A model generated the notes under the pieces. It was not told where the DNA came from, did not search any database, and worked only from the letters and a program-made list of their open reading frames with translations. The position numbers and the translations under genes were made by a program. DNA of 19,922 nucleotides from NCBI GenBank assembly GCA_001799475.1, contig MGTN01000009.1, forward strand, positions 1 to 19,922. Direction: 5' to 3'. How positions within the stretch are numbered: position 1 is the stretch's first letter; each line of letters begins with the position of its first letter. Shown one piece after another: positions 13,425 to 19,042 of this stretch. Source of the stretch: Desulfovibrionales bacterium GWA2_65_9. Lineage in GTDB: Bacteria; Desulfobacterota; Desulfovibrionia; Desulfovibrionales; Desulfovibrionaceae.

Positions 13425-13928
13425 TCACTCCGCCTTGCGCAGATACTTGAGCTTGGACTCCAGGGATTCCAGCCGCGACACGGCCGGGTCCTCGGAGTCC
13501 ATGACCCGCAGATGCGTTTCCAAAAGCCCGCGCAGCTGGATCTCGAACTGGCTGCGCTGGCGCTTCAGGTTCTCGATGTCCTCGTACAACTGGGCCAGAC
13601 GGTTGTGCCCCTGCTGGACCATGCCCTCGGCCTTGGACCTAGCCTCGTCGAGGATGAGGTGGGCCTCACGCTGGGCGCCGCCCTTGATGTCATCAACCAT
13701 GCGCTGGGTGCTCATGAGGGTGTCGCGCAGGGTCTCGTCGCGCTGGCGGAACTCCTCCACGCTGGCCTCCATGCGCTTGACCTTCCGGATGAGCGACTTG
13801 CGCTCCTCGGCCACAGCGCCAAGCATTTCGGCCACCTCACCCATGAGCTGGTCGACTTCTTCGGGCGCATAGCCCCACAGACGCTTGGAAAACTTGCGGT
13901 TGAGCAGGTCGATCTTGGAAATGGTCAA
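13425..13928 (-). CDS. DivIVA-domain coiled-coil protein
   Basis: A 167-residue cytoplasmic protein. The N-terminal region (4-45, KIDLLNRKFSKRLWGYAPEEVDQLMGEV) matches the membrane-binding head of DivIVA/GpsB proteins; residues about 30-145 are heptad-rich coiled coil with many Glu, Arg and Gln residues. DivIVA proteins recruit partners to curved membranes at poles and septa; that this one does so is inferred. The only start that keeps the head domain is TTG at 13928: an in-frame stop lies five codons upstream and the next ATG would delete the head. A GGGGTGA sequence precedes it. It lies 44 bases after yggT, a pairing also seen in cell-division clusters of other bacteria. Confidence 0.87.
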   Translation of the reverse strand: MTISKIDLLNRKFSKRLWGYAPEEVDQLMGEVAEMLGAVAEERKSLIRKVKRMEASVEEFRQRDETLRDTLMSTQRMVDDIKGGAQREAHLILDEARSKAEGMVQQGHNRLAQLYEDIENLKRQRSQFEIQLRGLLETHLRVMDSEDPAVSRLESLESKLKYLRKAE

Positions 13929-13972
13929 GGCTTCACCCCGTCATGTAAAGGGAACGCGCCTGTAGAGCGCCC

Positions 13973-14287
13973 CTATGCTCCAACCATCCTCATGGACATG
14001 CTCATGTCGAAGACCAGCCTATCCAGGAGAGCGCCCAGGATCTGAACGGCCACGATGACCACCACGGGCGATAGGTCCATGCCGCCGATGACGATGAATG
14101 GCATCAGGCGGCGGATGCGTGCGTAGACCGGGTCGGTGATGTTGCGCAGAAAACGGACGATGGGGTTGTAGGGATCCGGGTTCACCCAGCTTAAGAGCGC
14201 CGAGATGATGACCACCCACATATACAGGTTGAGCAGCGTCGAAACCAGCTGCACCAGCTTCACCAGGATGATCGTGAGATAGGACAT
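13973..14287 (-). CDS. YggT family integral membrane protein
   Basis: A 104-residue inner-membrane protein with two hydrophobic segments (about 3-33 and 68-95) separated by the conserved loop SWVNPDPYNPIVRFLRNITD (about 36-55). This matches the YggT family, which has been linked to osmotic tolerance and division in some bacteria but has no defined mechanism. The start at 14287 is set by GGAGG four to five bases upstream; an upstream extension to 14371 adds only residues without similarity to the family. It lies 80 bases after the HAD gene stop, with a weak 6-bp hairpin GGGCAC/GTGCCC at 14321-14340 between them that lacks a T-run. Confidence 0.88.
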   Translation of the reverse strand: MSYLTIILVKLVQLVSTLLNLYMWVVIISALLSWVNPDPYNPIVRFLRNITDPVYARIRRLMPFIVIGGMDLSPVVVIVAVQILGALLDRLVFDMSMSMRMVGA

Positions 14288-14367
14288 CAAACCTCCGCAC
14301 CAGGGCGGCCCAAAATGCTCGGGCACCTCGCCGTGTGCCCTTGTTGTGGCATACCGCAGGCCAAGAA

Positions 14368-15069
14368 TCAAGCCCCTTGCAGATCCCCGGCAATCTCCGG
14401 CCAGGCGCGCTGCAAGGCCCGCGAGAGCGTCGCAAAATCAGGAATGTGCAAATCGGCGTCGAGTTCCAGGTTCTTATAGGCCCAGAAGGGCACGCCGGAG
14501 TTTTTGGCGGTCTGTTCGTCCACGTCCGAATCGCCGACAAAGACCACCTGGCCCGCGCCCAGCCCCCAGGCCTCGCCCCAGGCCTCAAGAATGGCGAACA
14601 TGCCTGCGGGGTCGGGCTTGGGCTTGGGCGCGATGCCCGCAGTCATCACCGGATCGAAGTAGCCGAGCAGGTCCACGGCCTCGAAAACCATGTCCGTGGT
14701 GTCCGTGCGGTTGGTGTTGACCCCGAGCGGGAAGCGCGCGGCCTTGAGCCAGGACAGCAGCCTGCGCACTCCGGGCTCGCGCCGCAAATGTGGCAGGATG
14801 CTCCGGTAGTCCACCTGCTTGCGGTACTCCATGGCCGCCGCATACTGCTCCGGCGGCACGATGCGCTTAAGCGAGTCAAAGACGTTCTGGGTGTGGGTGA
14901 ACTGCTCTTCCTCGGGGCTCATGGGCGGCAGGCCGAAACGCGTGCGGAAGCTGTTGTAGTAGGCGATGTTGGCCAGAAATGAATCAATGAGCACGCCGTC
15001 GCAGTCGAAGATGAAGCCCCGGACGCCGCGCAGAAAGGCCGCGTCCAGCTGGTCGGAGAGCACCGGCAC
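14368..15069 (-). CDS. HAD-superfamily phosphatase (phosphoglycolate phosphatase-like)
   Basis: A 233-residue cytoplasmic hydrolase of the haloacid dehalogenase superfamily. Motif I is FDCDGVLIDS with nucleophile D22 and acid/base D24. Motif II is T119 in VNTNRT, motif III is K149 or K151 in PKPKPDP, and motif IV is GDSDVD at 179-184. A helical cap (about 33-95) places it among phosphoglycolate or beta-phosphoglucomutase-like enzymes; the exact substrate is not evident. The start is GTG at 15069, with GGAAGG ten bases upstream. It lies three bases after the upstream orphan gene, so the two are co-transcribed and likely coupled. Confidence 0.9.
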   Translation of the reverse strand: MPVLSDQLDAAFLRGVRGFIFDCDGVLIDSFLANIAYYNSFRTRFGLPPMSPEEEQFTHTQNVFDSLKRIVPPEQYAAAMEYRKQVDYRSILPHLRREPGVRRLLSWLKAARFPLGVNTNRTDTTDMVFEAVDLLGYFDPVMTAGIAPKPKPDPAGMFAILEAWGEAWGLGAGQVVFVGDSDVDEQTAKNSGVPFWAYKNLELDADLHIPDFATLSRALQRAWPEIAGDLQGA

Positions 15070-15072
15070 GGG

Positions 15073-15945
15073 CTACGCGCCTTCCGCTGCCGTGGCCACA
15101 GTGCCCAGGCGTACCGGGACATCCAGCCAGGGCCGGGCCGCAGGACAGCGGTCCAGGCCGGACAGCCGCCAGGCCGGGGCCTGGAACACGCCCTTGGCCT
15201 CGGGCACGCCCGCCTCGCGCAGGCTCTGGGCGATGTCCGCATCGGCCGTCACCAGCTCCTGGCCGGGCGCAAGCACCGCAAAGGCCTCCAGGATGCGCCG
15301 CCAGGGCAGCGTTTCGCCGTAGGCCTCGGGCAGGCTCAGGCCGGAGAGCATTTTGCCCATGGCCAGGGTGTCGCCATCGGCTTCTTCGCCGTCCTCGGCA
15401 GCGGCTTGCCCTGGGGCCGCAGCTGGCGCGGCGGCATTGGATTCATTGGGCTCGTCTGTCTCCTCAGCCGAGGCCACGCTCTGGCCCAGGCGCGCCCAGG
15501 AATCGCGCAGGCCCTGGTCGATCTGCCGCAGGTCGAGCATGCGCTCCTCCAGGTTCCAGGCCAGAAGCAGCAGGGTCTGGGCCTGACGCCGGGCCTCCAG
15601 CAGGTGATCTGCGGAAGCGCCGGACTGGCCCGCTGCACCGGCCATGCTGCGCTCAACCTCAGCCATGACCAGCCGCCCGCTCTCCGGGGCCAGGGCCTGG
15701 ACCTGCTGCAAGAGGCCGTGCACGGCGATGTCGCGCGGGTTGGCCACGGATTCGCCGAAGCGCATGGTGTCGGCCAGGATGGCCTTGGCCAGGCGGCGGT
15801 CAAAGGGGGCGCCCTCCGGCAGCACATGGTCCGCGCTGTCCGGCCGGGCCAGGCCAGGGTCGAGGAAGCGCACGCCCTCGGGCAGGGCCTGGCGCTCGGA
15901 ACCGGCAAGCAGGTCCGGGTGCAGATGCGGGAAATAGAGCGTCAT
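15073..15945 (-). CDS. Uncharacterised 290-residue protein
   Basis: I do not recognise a domain. The protein is soluble, with no signal peptide or membrane helix. Residues 1-165 are largely helical, with a long Leu-rich helix (HLLEARRQAQTLLLLAWNLEERM, broken here as residues about 114-136). An Ala/Glu/Pro-rich low-complexity linker spans about 167-195. The C-terminal part (200-290) contains LPWRRILEAFAVLAPG and a Trp-containing segment near the end. The start at 15945 follows TGGAGT by five bases. It begins 19 bases after the Cys-rich gene and ends three bases before the HAD gene, so these three probably form one unit. The codon pattern matches the neighbours, so it is likely a genuine gene of the resident genome. 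Confidence 0.75.
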   Translation of the reverse strand: MTLYFPHLHPDLLAGSERQALPEGVRFLDPGLARPDSADHVLPEGAPFDRRLAKAILADTMRFGESVANPRDIAVHGLLQQVQALAPESGRLVMAEVERSMAGAAGQSGASADHLLEARRQAQTLLLLAWNLEERMLDLRQIDQGLRDSWARLGQSVASAEETDEPNESNAAAPAAAPGQAAAEDGEEADGDTLAMGKMLSGLSLPEAYGETLPWRRILEAFAVLAPGQELVTADADIAQSLREAGVPEAKGVFQAPAWRLSGLDRCPAARPWLDVPVRLGTVATAAEGA

Positions 15946-15964
15946 GGCGGACTCCAGGGATGTT

Positions 15965-16351
15965 TCAGACGTTCTCGCGCAGGCGGAAGCGCTCGCACTG
16001 GCCAGCGCATTCGGGCAGGCGCAGCAGGCAGATGTCTTCGAGCAGATGGCGGCACTCGGGCATGGATTCGCCGTCGCCCGAGCGCAGGTCCGGGCAGGGC
16101 ACGGATTCCTCGGCCAAGCGCTCGAAGCGCTTGTGCCAGAGCACGCCCAGTTCGACCTCGGACAGGCCGAAGTTCTCGGCCCGGTCCAGAAAATCATCGT
16201 AGACCGACTCCCAGCGGGCCAGCACCAGACACCGCCAGGCCGTGTGCAAGCCGGGATTCAGGTGTTCCTCGTAGAGACAGCGGCCCTGCTGAAAGTGTTG
16301 GCAGCCAATGGCCGGAAACCGTACCAGCGCGCCGCGCGTCGCATCCCCCAT
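15965..16351 (-). CDS. Cysteine-rich protein of unknown function
   Basis: A 128-residue soluble protein with eight cysteines in two groups: C17-x7-C25-x15-C41, and C86-x13-C100-x7-C108-x6-C115-x3-C119. The first group sits in CQHFQQGRCLYEEHLNPG, with His residues nearby; a Trp- and Asp-rich helical section (39-60) follows. No export signal precedes the cysteines, so metal or Fe-S binding in the cytoplasm is more plausible than disulphides; this is inference. I cannot assign a function. GGAGG lies six bases before its ATG. It is the first gene of the ten-gene minus-strand run and is divergent from tatA. Confidence 0.8.
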   Translation of the reverse strand: MGDATRGALVRFPAIGCQHFQQGRCLYEEHLNPGLHTAWRCLVLARWESVYDDFLDRAENFGLSEVELGVLWHKRFERLAEESVPCPDLRSGDGESMPECRHLLEDICLLRLPECAGQCERFRLRENV

Positions 16352-16499
16352 GTGCTGCCTCCGCGGGCATCTTTAAGCCGCAGCAGGCGGTGTTGTAAAG
16401 CCAGGGGATGCCCAGGCCCGGCAATTGGTCAGGGAGTGGGCCCGGCAATTGACCCGGCAGGCCCGCAGGCGTATGAACCGGCCCTAAGAGAGGTGCCAC
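16352..16499. other. Divergent promoter region between the Cys-rich gene and tatA
   Basis: A 148-base gap that should contain outward promoters. On the minus strand TTTACA (16399-16394) and TAAAGA (16375-16370) are 18 bases apart, but the implied leader would be very short. On the plus side are two copies of a 13-base repeat (16415-16451). No terminator or RNA gene is visible. Confidence 0.4.
16415..16451. repeat. Two 13-base direct repeats upstream of tatA
   Basis: GGCCCGGCAATTG occurs at 16415-16427 and 16439-16451, a 24-base period (about two helical turns and a quarter). The second copy runs on into ACCCGGCAGGCCCG, a further partial copy. They lie 50-85 bases before the tatA start. Confidence 0.7.
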
Positions 16500-16697
16500 A
16501 TGGGCGGAATCACAGGTCTGTTGATCCTCATCATCATCGTGCTCATCTTCACCGGCACGCATAAGTTGCCGAAAATCGGCGAGGGGCTGGGACGCACCAT
16601 CCGGAACTTCAAGCGGTCCTTGAGCGAGCCGGACGAGGTGGACATCACGCCCAGAACCCAGGACAAGAACGGCAAGGACGGGCCGCCCAAGCCGTAG
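16500..16697 (+). CDS. tatA: Sec-independent (twin-arginine) translocase protein TatA
   Basis: A 65-residue membrane protein that forms the pore-like part of the Tat system, which exports folded proteins. One N-terminal membrane helix (about 4-19, GITGLLILIIIVLIFTG) is followed by the conserved hinge and amphipathic helix HKLPKIGEGLGRTIRNFKRS (21-40) and a short charged tail. The Phe-Gly of the classic motif is replaced by Phe-Thr-Gly, and the Glu found early in some TatA helices is absent. It could be called TatE-like, but its length and tail fit TatA. GAGGT lies six bases before the ATG. tatB and tatC are not in the window. It is convergent with pgsA, 12 bases apart. Confidence 0.93.
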   Translation: MGGITGLLILIIIVLIFTGTHKLPKIGEGLGRTIRNFKRSLSEPDEVDITPRTQDKNGKDGPPKP

Positions 16698-16715
16698 CAG
16701 CCGCGGCGGCTACGG
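16692..16715. repeat. Inverted repeat spanning both stop codons of tatA and pgsA
   Basis: CCGTAGC (16692-16698) and GCTACGG (16709-16715) are perfect 7-base inverted arms with a GC-rich centre that can extend the hairpin. The tatA TAG (16695-16697) is in the left arm and the pgsA TAG (complement of 16710-16712) is in the right arm. No T-run follows on either strand, so any terminator activity is unproven. Confidence 0.7.
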
Positions 16716-17306
16716 ATTGTGGTTGCCGTTGCCGTTGCCGTTCTGCGGAACCATCTTGAAGCCCAGGAGCACGTAGTACACCCCGGACGTGGCGGTGAGC
16801 AGGGCCACGGTCCCCACCAGCAGCAGGCGCAGGCCCGGATAGGACACCACAAGGCTGTGCTCCACCATGATCAGGAGCACCAGCATGATCTGGGCCAGGG
16901 TGGCGCACTTGCTGAACCACACCGGCTTGATCCCGCGCTTCACATCCACCCCGGAATATTGCAGCAGGGCCAGCCCGCCCACGATGAACACGTCGCGGCT
17001 GACGACCAGCACCGCCAGCCAGGTGGGAATCCAGTCCTGCAAGGCTAGGCAGATGTAGGACGTGTCCAGCAGGATCTTGTCCGCCAGGGGATCGAGCATG
17101 GCCCCGAAACTCGAGCGCTGCTTCAGGATGCGCGCCAGGGACCCGTCCAGGGCGTCGGTGAGCCCGGCCACGGCGAAGAGCACCCAGGCGACGTCGAAGC
17201 GCCTGTCCGCAAAGGCCATGACAATGCCCGGCGTCAACAGAATGCGCGAAACCGTGAGCAGGTTTGGAATGGTCCAGTTGTTCTCGCGCAGTGAGGCCGC
17301 TGTCAT
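16710..17306 (-). CDS. pgsA: CDP-diacylglycerol-glycerol-3-phosphate 3-phosphatidyltransferase (PGP synthase)
   Basis: Inner-membrane enzyme making phosphatidylglycerol phosphate, the first committed step to phosphatidylglycerol and cardiolipin. At 198 residues it is the usual size. The CDP-alcohol phosphotransferase signature is intact: D51, D54-G55, A58-R59, G68, D72 and D76. It is preceded by the family N-terminus NWTIPNLLTVSRIL, and four to five further membrane helices follow. The closest alternative is another CDP-alcohol transferase such as cardiolipin synthase of the same superfamily, but the N-terminal pattern favours PgsA. The C-terminus is an Asn-Gly repeat encoded by a hexanucleotide repeat. 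It starts 18 bases after the upstream exported-protein gene, so they form an operon. The Shine-Dalgarno AAGG is weak. Confidence 0.92.
   Translation of the reverse strand: MTAASLRENNWTIPNLLTVSRILLTPGIVMAFADRRFDVAWVLFAVAGLTDALDGSLARILKQRSSFGAMLDPLADKILLDTSYICLALQDWIPTWLAVLVVSRDVFIVGGLALLQYSGVDVKRGIKPVWFSKCATLAQIMLVLLIMVEHSLVVSYPGLRLLLVGTVALLTATSGVYYVLLGFKMVPQNGNGNGNHNP
16722..16745. repeat. Hexanucleotide repeat (GTTGCC)3 in the pgsA 3' end
   Basis: Three perfect GTTGCC units (16722-16739) and one degenerate unit GTTCTG encode the NGNGNGN tail of PgsA on the minus strand. Change in copy number would keep the frame. Confidence 0.9.
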
Positions 17307-17324
17307 GACGCCTTGCCCATGCCC

Positions 17325-18323
17325 CTAGCGCACAGCCGTGAGCTTGCGGCTGGGCAGATACCCGTTCAGGCGTGCGTCCAGGCGCTCCGGATTCGTCAAC
17401 CGGGCCGTCCAGCGCCCGGTGCTGTTTCCGGGGCGCAGATCGATCACAGAGAGCTGCACCTCGCGCAGACAGTCGTCCCAAGACTGCAGGGTCTTGGTGA
17501 ATTCCAGCAGCGCATCCACCTGGCTGAAGCCGGAGACCTCGAGGGGCCTGCCCAGGCCGCCTGGCTGCTGCTCGCGTGCGGAGAAATACTTGCCCCAGAG
17601 GTCCAGCCAGACTTGGTTCAGGTCCTGGCCATCGGTCACGAAACTTTTCGCGCCTGCCCAAAGCACGGCCTTGAGGTAGCCCTGCGGCACCCGCTCCAGG
17701 CTTACCTGAACCGGGGCCAGGGCCATGCGCGCAAGGCCCTGGAGCAAAAACACATCGGACAGCGGCTTCAGATCAGCCTCGGTGACGCCCTGGCCCAGAC
17801 GCACGGCGTAGACGCCCGGATGCTTGGGCCCGGCCATAAGCCCCAGGCGCGTCAAATGATCGCTGATGGCCGCGCGGTTGACCTCAACGTCCATCTCCAG
17901 GACCAGATGCGCAGCCGGTGCCTTCTCCGCAGTGGTGGATGTCGACGCCTTGGCGGGCGGGGCCTTCTCGGTTGCGTCAGAAGCTGTCGGCTTGGCAGGG
18001 GCGGTCTCATGGTAGCTTTGGACCAGGTCCGTGGCGCGTGGGGTCAGAAACTTGCGCAGCAGTTCGGCCCTGGGAGCAGGCAGGGGCGTGGGCAGAAGCC
18101 TCCAGGCGGTCTGGTACACGGCCTCGGCAAAGGCTCGCTCCTGGGCCTGCTGACGGGCCTGCACGGGTTCTGTCCCGGCGTCTGCAGCGGCGCTCACGTG
18201 GATGGGTTCGGCCAGGGCCGGAGCGGCCCAAAGCGGTGCCAGGACAAGAATGGCGGCACAGGCGAGGCAACGCAGCCAACCTGGCAGGGGCGACGGTCTC
18301 GCAGGGCAGTCAGATTCGTTCAC
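17325..18323 (-). CDS. Exported DUF2066-like protein
   Basis: A 332-residue protein with a signal peptide (WLRCLACAAILVLAPLW, cleavage near ALA-EP at 38/39), so it should be periplasmic. The segment after cleavage (about 45-85), with VSAAADAGTEPVQARQQAQE and FAEAVYQTAWRLLP, resembles the start of DUF2066 proteins. A low-complexity Ala/Pro/Lys/Thr linker spans about 107-140. The remaining 190 residues form mixed alpha/beta sequence with no catalytic motif I know. The start is GTG at 18323, with GGAGG five bases upstream, placing the signal peptide at the N-terminus; an extension to 18452 would bury it. It is 18 bases upstream of pgsA, which suggests an envelope role. The DUF2066 match is from memory and moderate. 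Confidence 0.72.
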   Translation of the reverse strand: MNESDCPARPSPLPGWLRCLACAAILVLAPLWAAPALAEPIHVSAAADAGTEPVQARQQAQERAFAEAVYQTAWRLLPTPLPAPRAELLRKFLTPRATDLVQSYHETAPAKPTASDATEKAPPAKASTSTTAEKAPAAHLVLEMDVEVNRAAISDHLTRLGLMAGPKHPGVYAVRLGQGVTEADLKPLSDVFLLQGLARMALAPVQVSLERVPQGYLKAVLWAGAKSFVTDGQDLNQVWLDLWGKYFSAREQQPGGLGRPLEVSGFSQVDALLEFTKTLQSWDDCLREVQLSVIDLRPGNSTGRWTARLTNPERLDARLNGYLPSRKLTAVR

Positions 18324-18519
18324 AAAAGCCTCCAGGCCTTGGCGCAAGCAGGGCCGCAGCAACGCTGCAGGGAACAAAAATGAAGCATGCCGAGAGGACG
18401 CATCGGCGGACCCTACCCTGCCCAGGCCACGCTGGCAAGTGCGCAGCATCACGATGCTTGCAGCCTGTCGCCCCTTGGGCTAGGGATACGTACGGTGCGA
18501 ACCAAAGCTGGAGGGAGCC
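18324..18519. other. Divergent intergenic region between the DUF2066-like gene and the SixA-like gene
   Basis: A 196-base gap with outward-facing genes. The inverted repeat AGCATC-AC-GATGCT (18445-18458) is nested with GCAAG (18435-18439) and CTTGC (18457-18461). No clear -35/-10 pair, ORF or RNA gene is evident. Confidence 0.4.
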
Positions 18520-19011
18520 ATGAACCTGTACTTGATGCAACACGGCGCATGCCTGCCCCAGGAAGTCAACGCCAACCAGCCGCTCAGCCCGGTGGGCCAA
18601 AGCCAGGTGGCCAGCGCGGCCCAGGCCATGCGGGTCATGGGCCTGTGGTTCGACGCCCTGCTCACCAGCCCGCGCGCGGCCGCAGTTCAAACCACCGGCA
18701 TCGTGACCGAGGGCCTGGGCTACGCGGCCTCCAGCGTCACGAATTTCGCCGGGCTGGACCCCGGCGTGAGCCTCAAGGTCTGCCTGGAACAATTGCGCGT
18801 CTGCGAACGCTACCAGTCCGTGTTCCTCTGCGGTGAGCTGCCGCTGCTCGGCGACTTGGCCTCGCACTTGCTCACCAGCGGCCCCAGGCTCTCCCTGGCG
18901 CTGGAGGGCGGCGCGCTCCTGGCCATCGGCGTCACCAGCCTGAGCAGCCGCTCCGGGTCCTTGCGCTGGCTGCTGCAAGGCCCGCAGCTCCAGATGATCG
19001 CGGCGTCCTGA
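18520..19011 (+). CDS. SixA-like histidine phosphatase superfamily protein, probably catalytically altered
   Basis: A 163-residue protein that aligns along its length with E. coli SixA (phosphohistidine phosphatase): MNLYLMQHGA matches MQVFIMRHGD, LLTSPRAAAVQT matches VLVSPFLRAEQT, VFLCGELPLLGDL matches VLVISHLPLVGYL, and the ends also agree. The phospho-acceptor H8 is kept. However, the Arg of the RHG motif is Gln (Q7), and the second catalytic His (H108 in SixA) is Glu (E106). R52 may replace the other active-site Arg. I infer weak or absent phosphatase activity, or a binding role. GGAGGG lies four bases before the ATG. It is alone on its strand, divergent from the DUF2066-like gene and convergent with the peptidase gene. 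Confidence 0.85.
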   Translation: MNLYLMQHGACLPQEVNANQPLSPVGQSQVASAAQAMRVMGLWFDALLTSPRAAAVQTTGIVTEGLGYAASSVTNFAGLDPGVSLKVCLEQLRVCERYQSVFLCGELPLLGDLASHLLTSGPRLSLALEGGALLAIGVTSLSSRSGSLRWLLQGPQLQMIAAS

Positions 19012-19042
19012 ACGCCTATCTGATCACGTCAGGCCAAAGCGC

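Noticed and set aside
14321..14340. GGGCAC/GTGCCC hairpin after the HAD gene as a terminator
   Set aside because: A six-pair stem with no T-run on the minus strand, and the next gene continues in the same direction.
15946..16197. N-terminal extension of the 290-residue orphan, overlapping the Cys-rich gene
   Set aside because: The extension is a Ser/Ala/Cys-rich shadow of the Cys-rich gene in another frame; the ATG at 15945 has its own ribosome site.
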